From NCBI GenBank assembly GCA_017461765.1, contig JAFTXO010000033.1:1-64000 (forward strand): a stretch of DNA of 64,000 nt. The letters run 5' to 3'. The notes below the pieces were generated by a model. That model was given only the letters and a program-made list of their open reading frames with translations. It was not told where the DNA came from and searched no databases. The translations under genes and the position numbers were made by a program. This document shows, piece by piece, positions 43,619 through 52,304 of the stretch (its first letter is position 1; every line of letters starts with the position of its first letter). This stretch comes from Clostridia bacterium (GTDB lineage Bacteria; Bacillota; Clostridia; Oscillospirales; CAG-272).

Positions 43619-44170
43619 ATGGATGAAAATTACGAACTTATAACTCTTGCACAGCAAGATAATGAGCAAGCCTTTGAAATACTTCTTAAAAAGTATAAGG
43701 CTTTGATATTAAGTATGTCCCAAAAATATTCATGTATGTGCTACGGAAGAGTAAGAGACGATGACGATTTTATTCAAGAAACGAAGCTGGCGTTTTACAA
43801 TGCTGTAAAAACCTATTCGAATGAGAAAAACGTAACCTTCGGTGCATACGCAAAAATATGTATTAAAAACAAGCTCATATCCTACATTCGTTCGTTGAAA
43901 TCAAAAAAGAGAACGCAGGATATTGAGATTGAAGATTCTTATTCGAATTCCCCGCAAGACTATCTTTTGGAACATGAACTTGAAAAAAAGCTTTTCTATC
44001 TTGCCCGCAATTGCTTATCTGATTATGAAAAAGAAGTTTTCAGCTATTATTTAAACGGAATAAGAGCCAAGGAGATTTCCGAAAAAATCAATAGAAGCGA
44101 AAAGTCTGTTAACAATGCTATATATAGAATAAAAGCAAAGTTAAAAAAGACACTTAACAAGGATACATAG
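43619..44170 (+). CDS. RNA polymerase sigma-70 family factor (SigH-like)
   Basis: The 183-residue factor has region 2 (AFEILLKKYKALILSMSQKY near residue 18, DDDFIQETKLAFYNAVKTY near 48, TFGAYAKICIKNKLISYIRS near 72) and region 4 with a helix-turn-helix (AKEISEKINRSEKSVNNAIY near 152). Size and region 2 resemble Spo0H/SigH more than ECF factors. SigH in spore-formers drives early sporulation, but the assignment to that role is inference. SD is CGGAG. Confidence 0.9.
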   Translation: MDENYELITLAQQDNEQAFEILLKKYKALILSMSQKYSCMCYGRVRDDDDFIQETKLAFYNAVKTYSNEKNVTFGAYAKICIKNKLISYIRSLKSKKRTQDIEIEDSYSNSPQDYLLEHELEKKLFYLARNCLSDYEKEVFSYYLNGIRAKEISEKINRSEKSVNNAIYRIKAKLKKTLNKDT

Positions 44171-44214
44171 CGCAAGCTTGTATAAATAATTTACCTAAAA
44201 TAGGAGAGTATGAA

Positions 44215-44490
44215 ATGTTTCAAGACAAGACCTTAAAATGCAAAGATTGCGGAGAAGAATTCGTATTTACAGCAGGCGAGCAGGAATTCTACGCAGAAAA
44301 AGGCTTCCAGAATGAGCCTCAAAGATGTAAAGCTTGCAGAGATGCGAGAAAAAATGCTGCTAAGGCTCCGAGAGAAATGTTTACTGCTACATGTGCGCAA
44401 TGCGGAAAAGAAGCAAAGGTTCCTTTCCAACCCAATAGCGATAGACCTGTATATTGTAGTGAATGTTTCGCAGAAATGAAAAATCAATAA
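44215..44490 (+). CDS. Zinc-ribbon protein with two CxxC pairs sets
   Basis: A 91-residue protein with four CxxC motifs: CKDCG and CKACRD in the first half, CAQCGK and CSECF in the second, forming two zinc ribbons. The first matches the probable zinc-ribbon family PF13451 (LKCKDCGEEFVFTAGEQEFY). Between them is a short Lys/Ala-rich linker. Nucleic-acid or ribosome binding is plausible but unproven. It lies 44 bases after the sigma factor gene and may share its transcript. Confidence 0.85.
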   Translation: MFQDKTLKCKDCGEEFVFTAGEQEFYAEKGFQNEPQRCKACRDARKNAAKAPREMFTATCAQCGKEAKVPFQPNSDRPVYCSECFAEMKNQ

Positions 44491-44561
44491 TTTATAGAAC
44501 TTAATTTTATTCGATGCTTCGAATGCTTTTGTAATAGAAATTTATGATTTGAATTGAAAAA

Positions 44562-44600
44562 TTCCCCTCGATTTTGATCGAGGGGAGTTTTTTTATTTTT
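44562..44600 (+). terminator. Terminator after the zinc-ribbon gene
   Basis: TTCCCCTCGAT and ATCGAGGGGA pair around a short loop and are followed by a run of seven T. Confidence 0.92.
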
Positions 44601-44612
44601 TTAAAAAAAGTC

Positions 44613-44641
44613 TGTACAAAATCATTATAATATGTTAAAAT
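44613..44641 (+). promoter_or_regulatory. Candidate promoter of rlmB
   Basis: TGTACA (44613-44618), 17 bases, TAAAAT (44636-44641). The -35 box is only a 4/6 match. Confidence 0.45.
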
Positions 44642-44680
44642 ATATAATGAATACATATATAAAAGAGGAAAATTAAAACA

Positions 44681-45517
44681 ATGGAAAAAAAAGAAAATTT
44701 TCATAAGCACAATAAAGAAAATTCAAAAAATGCAAACTTTAAAAAAAGAGATTTTTCCAAAACACAGACAAATGATGAGACCGAAAGCTCAGGAATAGTT
44801 GTAGGAAGAAATGCAGTATCCGAGCTTTTGAAATCTGATAGAACCATAGATAAGATATATGTACGAAAGGGAGAGAGAGAAGGGTCTATTGTTGTCATAG
44901 TTGCCAAGGCTCTCGAAAAAAGAATACCTGTTGTCGAGGTGGAAAGCTCAAAGCTTGATTATATGAGCGCAGGCGCTAATCATCAGGGTGTTATCGCAAT
45001 GGCGGCACTAAAGGAATATGTCAGCGTTGATGATATTCTTGATATTGCAAGAGAAAGAAACGAAAAGCCTCTTATCGTGATTGCCGATTCCATTGAAGAT
45101 CCGCACAATCTCGGTGCTCTTATAAGATGCGCAGAATGCGCGGGCGCGCATGGATTAATTATACCGAAAAGGCACGCAGTAGGTATTACTCCTGCTGTAT
45201 ATAAATCTTCAGCAGGTGCAATAGAACATATGGCAATAGCTAAAGTTTCAAATATAGCAACTACCATGGAGGAGCTAAAAAAGAAAGGACTCTGGATATT
45301 CGCATCAGAAGCAGGAGGCACGCCCTATTATGAAACCGATTTCAATTGTGCGTGTGCCATAATTTTAGGTTCAGAAGGAAACGGAGTAGGAAAGCTTATA
45401 AAAGAAAGAAGCGATTTTATCGTCTCAATACCTATGTATGGAAGGGTGAATTCGCTTAACGTTTCAACAGCCGCATCAGTAATACTTTGTCATGCGGCAA
45501 GAATGCAACGCTCTTAA
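44681..45517 (+). CDS. rlmB: 23S rRNA 2'-O-methyltransferase RlmB (TrmH/SpoU family)
   Basis: The enzyme methylates the ribose of a guanosine in 23S rRNA. The 278-residue protein has a Lys-rich N-terminal tail (about 1-35), the substrate-binding L30e-like domain (VVGRNAVSELLKSDRTIDKI near 40), and the SPOUT domain with DSIEDPHNLGALIRCAECAG near 137, ILGSEGNGVGKL near 227 and IPMYGRVNSLNVSTAASV near 250 forming the SAM-binding knot. Confidence 0.93.
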   Translation: MEKKENFHKHNKENSKNANFKKRDFSKTQTNDETESSGIVVGRNAVSELLKSDRTIDKIYVRKGEREGSIVVIVAKALEKRIPVVEVESSKLDYMSAGANHQGVIAMAALKEYVSVDDILDIARERNEKPLIVIADSIEDPHNLGALIRCAECAGAHGLIIPKRHAVGITPAVYKSSAGAIEHMAIAKVSNIATTMEELKKKGLWIFASEAGGTPYYETDFNCACAIILGSEGNGVGKLIKERSDFIVSIPMYGRVNSLNVSTAASVILCHAARMQRS

Positions 45518-45533
45518 CGAAAGGAGGATAATA

Positions 45534-47774
45534 ATGGATAAAAAATATGACCAAATAAAATTAGATGTTTCAGAGCCTGAAAACACCGAAAGCAGCCCTG
45601 AGCTTGTGGACAGTGCGATGGCAAAGGGAGATGTTGTTCAGGAAACAATAGAGCCTTCTGAAATAATAGCACCCGTTAATCAATCTACTAAAAGAAGAAA
45701 AATATCCGATCCTCAGACTATATCGATAAACGAGAGACTTTATGAAAAAGAGCCCGAGCTTGATGAGGATGTCGAGCTTATATCTCCCGATGCCGATGTT
45801 TTTGAAAAGGCTGAGGAGCAGACAAAAAACGATGAAATAAAGTCTGATAACTGGAATAAGGATCAGATAAAGCGCGATAATTTTAAAAATGATCTTGATG
45901 ATATATATGCAAGTACCGCTCAGACAGAACAGCAGTTTATGTCTACATTCGGTATTGCCGATAAAACGGGTAAAACGCTCAATATAGATATATCAACCAA
46001 TCAGACAACATCGGAGATCGAAACCTTGCAGGGTGATATTCATTCTGATTATTATGAATATACAAACCGCCAGCAAAGAAAAGAGATCATTGGAATGTAT
46101 AAATATGCGAAAAGAAGCATTAAAACCAAAATGATAATGGCTTCGATATTTGCAATATTTGTCCTTTTGATAGAATCTCTTTCAATGTTTTCTATAGAAA
46201 TGCAGGGAATATTCAGCATAAAAGAGCATCCATATATTCATTTTATCGCAGATATCGGATTTTTACTCCTTTGCGCAGCTTGCGCTTATGAGCAGCTTTA
46301 TCACGGAATAAAATCTATATTTTCAAGAGAGTTGATACCTGAATCAATAGCTGTGTATGTTACGGCGGCAGGTCTTTTGTATTCAATAATAAATCTTGTG
46401 TTTATTCCTTTTACAAATGCGGTAAAGCTTCCTCTTTGTAATTTTCCCGTTGCATTTGTCTGCGTTTTAGTGCTTTATTTCTCATATATAAATGTTGCAA
46501 GAGAAAAATACGGCTTTAGTGTCGTATCCTCGAAGGATACAAAATTCGTTCTTTCCAAGGTTGAAGGTGAAAATGCCGAAAGCGAGCAAGAGGCGTTTAC
46601 CACTACAGGAAAGGGTGTTTACGGAGATATAATAAGAATAGAAAAAAGTGATTTTGTAAAGGGTTATTTCCAAAGAACTAACAGATCAGCAAAAATAGGA
46701 AAGATAATGTATCCATATTATCTTTTGGCAATATGTATTCCTCTTATCTTTGCAGTTATAGCAAGTATAAGAAATAGGGACTTTTTTGAAGCGGTAAATA
46801 TTTGGTACGTTGGATTTTTGCTTATTGCTCCGATAGGAGTTCTTGTAAGCTATAGCTTACCGTTCTTCTTCGGAAACAAAAAGCTTTTTGAAGACGAGGT
46901 ATCAATAATAGGCGAAAGTGCACTTGATGAATTTTTTAAGGTAAATGTGGTATCCGCAAACGATACGACAGCATTTCCGCCTTATAACGTAAAGCTTCAA
47001 AGCTTCAACGTGTATAACGATTATAAATTCGAAAAGGTACTTTATTATGCGGCAAGCGGCTTCAGTACTGTTGGCGGACCGTTGGCAGATGTGTTTGAAA
47101 TAGCCACAAAGGATGCATTTGCAAAGAGCAAACGCGCAAAATTTGTTTGCTCGGGCAGGAACTATCTTTGCGTAAAGGTAGATAACGATACGATCATATT
47201 TGCTGACAGATACGGTATTACCTCGCAGGGAATAGAGCTTGGTAACGAAAAAGATGCAAGCGATGAAGATGTGAGCGTAATGTATATGGCTTGTAATAGC
47301 AAGCTTTGTGCAAAAATGTATATTAAATATCAGATCGACGATGAGTTTGCGAAGATTGTAAAGGCTCTTAATAAACAGGGAATATACGTTGGAATAAGAA
47401 CGTTTGACCCAAATATAAATAACGAGCTTCTTGAAAAACAGACTCATTTCAAAAAGGCAGATTTGCAGGTTATTCGTTTGGGATCTGAGGAGGATATACC
47501 TCAGGTTCATGCAAAAACAGACAGCGGTATTGTTTCAAAGGGACTTTCAAAGGCTCTCTTAAAGGCTTTGCCGGTTTGCAGAAAAATAGTAAAGGTTAGA
47601 AAGGCTTCAACGGTCTTTAAGATAATATTTTCCGTAATAGGTGCGGTAGCTTTAGGCTTCTTCACATTTGGAAAGATAACGGCGATACTTCCTATCTATA
47701 TCGTGGGATATTACTTGCTTAGTTGTCTTGTTTTGACGGCATTAGGTTCAAAGACCGCATTTAAAATTAAGTAA
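45534..47774 (+). CDS. P-type ATPase-like membrane protein without catalytic motifs (pseudo-ATPase)
   Basis: The 746-residue protein has an acidic cytosolic N-terminus (about 1-190), membrane helices near 200-310, an A-domain-like stretch (GKGVYGDIIRIEKSDFVKG near 355), two more helices (390-450), a 200-residue cytosolic region and two terminal helices. It follows the P1B (heavy-metal) ATPase plan. LLIAPIGVLVSYSLPFFFG (429 on) stands where LVIACPCALGLATP is expected. GESALDEFFKVNVV...NDTTA (460-480) stands where the phosphorylation motif DKTGT is expected. Spacing from P433 to N476 equals the usual CPC-to-Asp distance. CPC, TGES, DKTGT and GDGxND are all lost, so no pump activity is expected. 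AAAGGAGG supports the start at 45534. Operon with the next gene. Confidence 0.8.
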   Translation: MDKKYDQIKLDVSEPENTESSPELVDSAMAKGDVVQETIEPSEIIAPVNQSTKRRKISDPQTISINERLYEKEPELDEDVELISPDADVFEKAEEQTKNDEIKSDNWNKDQIKRDNFKNDLDDIYASTAQTEQQFMSTFGIADKTGKTLNIDISTNQTTSEIETLQGDIHSDYYEYTNRQQRKEIIGMYKYAKRSIKTKMIMASIFAIFVLLIESLSMFSIEMQGIFSIKEHPYIHFIADIGFLLLCAACAYEQLYHGIKSIFSRELIPESIAVYVTAAGLLYSIINLVFIPFTNAVKLPLCNFPVAFVCVLVLYFSYINVAREKYGFSVVSSKDTKFVLSKVEGENAESEQEAFTTTGKGVYGDIIRIEKSDFVKGYFQRTNRSAKIGKIMYPYYLLAICIPLIFAVIASIRNRDFFEAVNIWYVGFLLIAPIGVLVSYSLPFFFGNKKLFEDEVSIIGESALDEFFKVNVVSANDTTAFPPYNVKLQSFNVYNDYKFEKVLYYAASGFSTVGGPLADVFEIATKDAFAKSKRAKFVCSGRNYLCVKVDNDTIIFADRYGITSQGIELGNEKDASDEDVSVMYMACNSKLCAKMYIKYQIDDEFAKIVKALNKQGIYVGIRTFDPNINNELLEKQTHFKKADLQVIRLGSEEDIPQVHAKTDSGIVSKGLSKALLKALPVCRKIVKVRKASTVFKIIFSVIGAVALGFFTFGKITAILPIYIVGYYLLSCLVLTALGSKTAFKIK

Positions 47775-49625
47775 ATGTATAAAAATTTAAGTTCAATATT
47801 AAAATCCGTATCAAAGCCGGGCAGATATACAGGCGGAGAGTACGGTCAAATAATCAAAGATAAAAAGGATATAAATTGCAGAATAGCATTTTGCTTTCCG
47901 GATCTTTACGAAATAGGTATGTCAAACCTTGGTGTACGCTTGCTTTATGGAGCTCTTAATCAGGAAAATGATATTTGGTGTGAAAGAGTTTACGCTCCGT
48001 GGACCGATATGGAAGAAAAGATGCGTCAGTATGATATTCCGTTGTGGGCGCATGAGAGTAAGGATAGTGTTAAGGATTTCGATATCGTGGCATTTTCTTT
48101 GCAGTATGAGCTTTGCTACACTACGGCAATCAATATGATAGATCTTGCAAAATTGCCTATTTATGCAGCCGATAGAACGGATGATATGCCTGTTTTGTTA
48201 GCAGGCGGACCGTGTGCGTATAATCCTGAGCCTGTTGCTGATTTTTTTGATGTGTTCAGCATCGGTGAGGGCGAAGAGGCGCTTGTTGAGTTTTCACGTC
48301 TTTACATAAAGATGAAGAAGAACGGAACTTATAATAAAAAAGACTTTTTAAGAGAGGTATCCCATCTTAAAGGCTTTTACGTTCCTTCACTTTACGATGT
48401 GGAATATAATGAGGACGGCACTATAAAATCCTTTGAACCGAAATACGGCGATGTGCCTAAGAAGGTAGAGAAAAGAATAATAGCCGATCTTAACACATCG
48501 TATTTCCCGACAAAACCGATAATGCCGTTTATTGAGGTCGTACATGACAGAATAATGCTCGAAACCTTCCGCGGCTGTATTCGCGGCTGTAGATTTTGTC
48601 AGGCAGGTATGGTTTTCAGACCTGTTCGTGAAAAAAACGCACAAACACTCAACAGACAAGCCAAGGAAATATACGAAAACACGGGATATACCGAAATTTC
48701 TTTGACATCACTCTCTATAAGTGACTATTCTTGTTTGCATGAAGCTACGGATTTGCTTCTTGAATGGACAAACCCAAAAAAGATAAATCTTTCTCTTCCG
48801 TCTTTAAGAGCTGATAGCTTTACTAAAGAGCTTATGGATAAGGTTAGCTCTATACGTCAATCCGGACTTACCTTTGCCCCTGAGGCGGTAACACAAAGAC
48901 TTCGTGATGCTATAAATAAAAATCTTTATGAAGAAGATCTTTTAAATGCTGTAAGACTTGCGTTTGAGGGCGGAAAAAGTCAAGTAAAGCTTTATTTTAT
49001 GAACGGATTGCCTACCGAAACATATGAAGATATTGAGGGAATAGCAGTTCTTGCAAAGCATGTCGTTGACGAGTACTATAAAGTGCCCATAAGACCGAAA
49101 AAGCCAGTTAGCGTTACAGTAAGCGTTTCATGCTTTGTTCCCAAGCCGCATACTCCGTTTCAATGGGAAGGTCAGGATGATTTACAGCTTTTGCGCGACA
49201 AGCAGATCTTTCTTGCCGAAAAGATAACGGATAAAAAGATACGGTACAATTGGCATGAAGCTAAGGTGTCAAGACTTGAAGCCGTATTTTCAAAGGGTAA
49301 CCGTAAGCTTTCAAAGGCTATTGCATATGCTCAGAAGAATGGTATGCGCTTTGATGCGTGGGATGAATATTTTGACTATGACAAATGGATGCAGGTATTT
49401 GCAAAGTGCAGTATAGATCCTGATTTTTACGCTAACAGAAAAATGTCCTATGATGAAATATTACCGTGGGATGTTATTGATATCGGCGTAAGTAAAAATT
49501 TCCTTATTTCAGAAAATAAAAAGGCGTATAAAAGCAAAACTACGCCCAACTGTAAAGAAAAATGCTCCGGTTGCGGAGCAAATAAGCTCGGAGGTGATAT
49601 TACATGGTGTCCGAAAGCCAGATAA
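47775..49625 (+). CDS. TIGR03960-family B12-binding radical SAM protein
   Basis: The 616-residue protein has an N-terminal B12-binding-like region (CFPDLYEIGMSNLGVRLLYG near residue 38), a radical SAM domain with the CxxxCxxC cluster in RGCIRGCRFCQAGMVFRP near 262, and a C-terminal Cys cluster CKEKCSGCGA near 598. The family nearly always precedes a DUF2344 (TIGR03936) gene, as here. Its modification target is not established. It starts directly after the stop of the preceding gene. Confidence 0.95.
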   Translation: MYKNLSSILKSVSKPGRYTGGEYGQIIKDKKDINCRIAFCFPDLYEIGMSNLGVRLLYGALNQENDIWCERVYAPWTDMEEKMRQYDIPLWAHESKDSVKDFDIVAFSLQYELCYTTAINMIDLAKLPIYAADRTDDMPVLLAGGPCAYNPEPVADFFDVFSIGEGEEALVEFSRLYIKMKKNGTYNKKDFLREVSHLKGFYVPSLYDVEYNEDGTIKSFEPKYGDVPKKVEKRIIADLNTSYFPTKPIMPFIEVVHDRIMLETFRGCIRGCRFCQAGMVFRPVREKNAQTLNRQAKEIYENTGYTEISLTSLSISDYSCLHEATDLLLEWTNPKKINLSLPSLRADSFTKELMDKVSSIRQSGLTFAPEAVTQRLRDAINKNLYEEDLLNAVRLAFEGGKSQVKLYFMNGLPTETYEDIEGIAVLAKHVVDEYYKVPIRPKKPVSVTVSVSCFVPKPHTPFQWEGQDDLQLLRDKQIFLAEKITDKKIRYNWHEAKVSRLEAVFSKGNRKLSKAIAYAQKNGMRFDAWDEYFDYDKWMQVFAKCSIDPDFYANRKMSYDEILPWDVIDIGVSKNFLISENKKAYKSKTTPNCKEKCSGCGANKLGGDITWCPKAR

Positions 49626-50290
49626 CTCCGATAAGAATAAAATTCAAAAAATACGGCTCCCTTATGTATATATCGCATCTTGATCTTGCAAGAACGATGC
49701 AGAGAATAATCGTAAGATCGGGTATCGATATTTGGTATTCCGAAGGATTTAATCCTCAGCCCAAGATCGTTTTTGCAGTTCCGCTACCCGTAGGAGTTGA
49801 AAGCGAATGCGAATATATGGACATAAAAATAAACACCCCTATGTCATGTGACGAGATATCACGCCGTTTAAGCGCGAATTTTCCCGAGGAAATGAAGGTG
49901 CTTGACGTTTATGTGCCGGAAACAAAGCTCAAAAAAATAATGTATATTGACTACGAAATAACAATATCTTCGCCTTATATAGAAGCATCAACTGCCGAAA
50001 AAATAAATTTGATTTTTTCGAATGATCTATATATAACAAAAAAATCAAAAGGAAACGAGAAGGAGATAAATATAAAGGAGTATATAAAATCTCTTAAATC
50101 GCGTACTTCCGATGATAAAATAGTTATAGATGCTATAATTGCTTCGGGCAGTGAAAAAAATCTAAATCCGGAGCTTTTGATAGAGGCAATAAAACAAAAT
50201 ATTGGCATTCTCACAACATCTCCTATATCGGAATATTACACTATTATGCGAAAGGATATGCTTTGCGAGGATCTTACGAAATTTCAATAA
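49604..50290 (+). CDS. TIGR03936 family radical-SAM-associated protein (DUF2344)
   Basis: The 228-residue protein begins after a 22-base overlap with the radical SAM gene and has GGAGGTG before its ATG. The family block YGSLMYISHLDLARTMQRII near residue 15 and YSEGFNPQPKIVFAVPLPVG near 45 are clear. It probably serves as partner of the radical SAM protein. In many Firmicutes rng, rplU and rpmA follow; here a terminator and a repeat follow. Confidence 0.94.
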   Translation: MVSESQITPIRIKFKKYGSLMYISHLDLARTMQRIIVRSGIDIWYSEGFNPQPKIVFAVPLPVGVESECEYMDIKINTPMSCDEISRRLSANFPEEMKVLDVYVPETKLKKIMYIDYEITISSPYIEASTAEKINLIFSNDLYITKKSKGNEKEINIKEYIKSLKSRTSDDKIVIDAIIASGSEKNLNPELLIEAIKQNIGILTTSPISEYYTIMRKDMLCEDLTKFQ

Positions 50291-50343
50291 GAGCAAACTA
50301 AAAAAGCCAAACCCCGATTTTAGACGGGTGTCTGTAAAACATT

Positions 50344-50381
50344 AATCCGACCTATGGTTACGATCATAGGTCGGATTTTTG
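50344..50381 (+). terminator. Terminator after the radical SAM pair
   Basis: ATCCGACCTATG and CATAGGTCGGAT form a 12 bp stem with an 8-base loop and TTTTTG tail. Confidence 0.93.
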
Positions 50382-50394
50382 CTTATTGTTTCGA

Positions 50395-50610
50395 TGCAAC
50401 AGTATCCAAGGCTCCACTTGTCAGAGAAGCTGACTGAGGGGTAGTATTCTCTCCCTCCGTCAAAAATCAAAGATTTTTGCCACATCCCTCTGATGAGGGA
50501 GGTGGGGGTAGCGGTGCAATGCCGCATATAACGCACCCCACCGAACGGTGTATAGAAGTGCGCTCTTATATCTGGTCGACAAATTGGAATTTGTTGCTGT
50601 TGAAATATAA
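50395..50610. repeat. Short intergenic repeat element (MITE-like, Clostridia type)
   Basis: This 216-base stretch is GC-richer than its surroundings and built from palindromes: CAAAAATCAAAGATTTTTG (50461-50479), CCCTCTGATGAGGG (50486-50499), and CAAATTGGAATTTG (about 50579-50592). The order CTCCCTCCGT, the palindrome, CCACATCCCTC, then GCGGTGCAATGCCGC, matches from memory a non-coding repeat scattered between genes in gut Clostridia. Open frames across it are not protein-like. It ends at the stop of the ASCH-like gene. Mobility and function unknown; only one copy is in the window. Confidence 0.65.
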
Positions 50611-50913
50611 TCACACTGTACTTTTAGAAAATTTTATAAATTCATATGGCAATCCTATATCTTCAGAATATTTACAGATTTCTATCTTTTCGTCATCAGT
50701 CATTTCGTCATAGAAAGGGCGATCTGATACTTTCCAGTATGCTTTAACTTCGTCAATTTTCAATACATCCCCCCATGGGGCAGTATATAATTCTCCAACT
50801 TTATATTTCCCGATTTCTTTATATACCCTTGTGGTATAACAATACCCCAGTGTATTTAAATAATTTTGAATTGATTCATATTCATGTTCAGGAAATGATA
50901 TTTCTTCATACAT
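50611..50913 (-). CDS. Small ASCH/PUA-like domain protein
   Basis: A 100-residue protein with a plausible ASCH-type fold: YTTRVYKEIGKYKVGELYTA near residue 26, WGDVLKIDEVKAYWKVSD near 47, then a helix DDEKIEICKYSEDIGLPYEF. ASCH domains are thought to bind RNA or nucleotides. It is isolated, flanked by the repeat on one side and an empty 229-base gap (50914-51142, nothing convincing) on the other, and may have arrived with a mobile element. SD is AGAAGG. Confidence 0.72.
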   Translation of the reverse strand: MYEEISFPEHEYESIQNYLNTLGYCYTTRVYKEIGKYKVGELYTAPWGDVLKIDEVKAYWKVSDRPFYDEMTDDEKIEICKYSEDIGLPYEFIKFSKSTV

Positions 50914-51142
50914 ACAATAAGCCTTCTAACAATGTAAAACTAAAGTTTGTTTATCTCTCTATCCCATACAAGTAAACTGCGTTCAATTGCCATCCCTCGC
51001 TCTAAAGAGCTCGGTCAAATCAAGTTTATCCAACTGTTTGTATTCTATATATTGTCGCAACATATACAAGAACATACCCGGAAAACAATGCTGCCGGGCC
51101 TGAAACTGTTTTATGGACACCCACCTTTTTTCGGGGGGTGAT

Positions 51143-52285
51143 TTAGGCTTTATATCTTGCTCTTTTTATTTTACGCAAAGGAGCGAGGGTGTTTTTGTCA
51201 AATACCGAAAGAGAAGACTCCTCAATGCCCATTTTTTCAATAAATTCATCAAATGTAATGAACTCTATATTTTTAACTCCGGCATCTATTGTGCGTAAAG
51301 CCTTGTTTTTTCTATAACAGCTTTGATGAATGCTTTCATCTTTAAATTCGTAGGTAACAAAAATATCGCAGTACGAGGCGTTTGAGGTGTATTTTATACC
51401 TCTTTTTGCAAGAATTGATACTATATTCATCATTTCCTTGAAATGATACTCCTCATATAAATTGCTTATACAGATTTTTTTGCCAGAAAACAGAGAAGAT
51501 TTGTTTCCGTAATTTACAAAAACTCTTGAGGAATACTTAGAAAATGCTTGACGGTTAGCATCAAGACCGTGCATCCAATTAGAACGTGTGCTGTTTGTTA
51601 TCGTTTCCATATCTGAAAGCTTTTTGGTACGAAGATATTCTTTGTATTTCGTGTATTCCGTATCAAGCTCGCCGTTTTTACACCAGCATTTGCAGTTTGG
51701 ATATTTCTTTATTACTTCCTCGGCAGATAGAGAGGTTTCATCGCAGATGCCTTTCATGACCTTCATTGTGAACAAAGCGTCATCATCGCTTTTATGTATG
51801 TCTTGCGTTTCCGTAACTCCATAGCTTGCCGCTGATTTGATAAGAGAAGGAGTGTTATCAAGATGATGAAGATCGGTATAAATTCTTTGAACATCAATAA
51901 AATTGTAGTCAAAAAATTTATTATCATATCCAAGCTTCAAAATTTTGCTTTCGTATCTTTCACATTCGCTTTTTATGTATCTTGCATCAGCCATTACAGA
52001 AAAGCCGAAAATAATCGCATCATCATCTGTAAGGAGCGAGCGTATTTCAGGATAAAAAGCCGAAAAATCAGGAGAAGCCTTAAATTTCTTTTCATCATAA
52101 GCCAATACGATCTCAGGCTGATTATCTTTGCTTGGAAGATAAAATCTCGCCTTTGGATTTATAACAATATCCTTTTTTCCTATCACATTGAAATACTCGT
52201 CGGTGACAACATATCCAAAAGAGCAAATTTTTCCGTTGCCGTGAAAACAGTTAGCGCATTCAATATCAAAAAATATATATTTCAT
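51143..52285 (-). CDS. DEDDh 3'-5' exonuclease with C-terminal BRCT-like domain
   Basis: The 380-residue protein begins with the exonuclease I motif FFDIECANCF (Asp and Glu), has an Exo II-like FGFSVMADARYIK near residue 95, and the Exo III pattern HKSDDDALFTMKV near 165 (His and Asp), so it is DnaQ/DEDDh-like. From about 260 on, SLFSGKKICISNLYEEYH and ASYCDIFVTYE look like a BRCT domain, common in DNA repair proteins. It lies 20 bases after recR and may share its transcript, which fits a repair role. Confidence 0.85.
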   Translation of the reverse strand: MKYIFFDIECANCFHGNGKICSFGYVVTDEYFNVIGKKDIVINPKARFYLPSKDNQPEIVLAYDEKKFKASPDFSAFYPEIRSLLTDDDAIIFGFSVMADARYIKSECERYESKILKLGYDNKFFDYNFIDVQRIYTDLHHLDNTPSLIKSAASYGVTETQDIHKSDDDALFTMKVMKGICDETSLSAEEVIKKYPNCKCWCKNGELDTEYTKYKEYLRTKKLSDMETITNSTRSNWMHGLDANRQAFSKYSSRVFVNYGNKSSLFSGKKICISNLYEEYHFKEMMNIVSILAKRGIKYTSNASYCDIFVTYEFKDESIHQSCYRKNKALRTIDAGVKNIEFITFDEFIEKMGIEESSLSVFDKNTLAPLRKIKRARYKA

Positions 52286-52304
52286 TAATCATACCCTTTA
52301 CAAA

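Noticed and set aside
45492-45533. 14-codon upstream extension of the pseudo-ATPase gene
   Set aside because: It overlaps rlmB; AAAGGAGG at 45520-45527 marks the start at 45534.
50342-50614. 90-codon open frame on the minus strand
   Set aside because: Runs across the terminator and the palindromic repeat; composition is not protein-like.
51120-51142. GC-rich hairpin CACCCACC / GGGGGGTG as terminator of the exonuclease gene
   Set aside because: Has an internal mismatch and no T tract after it on the minus strand.
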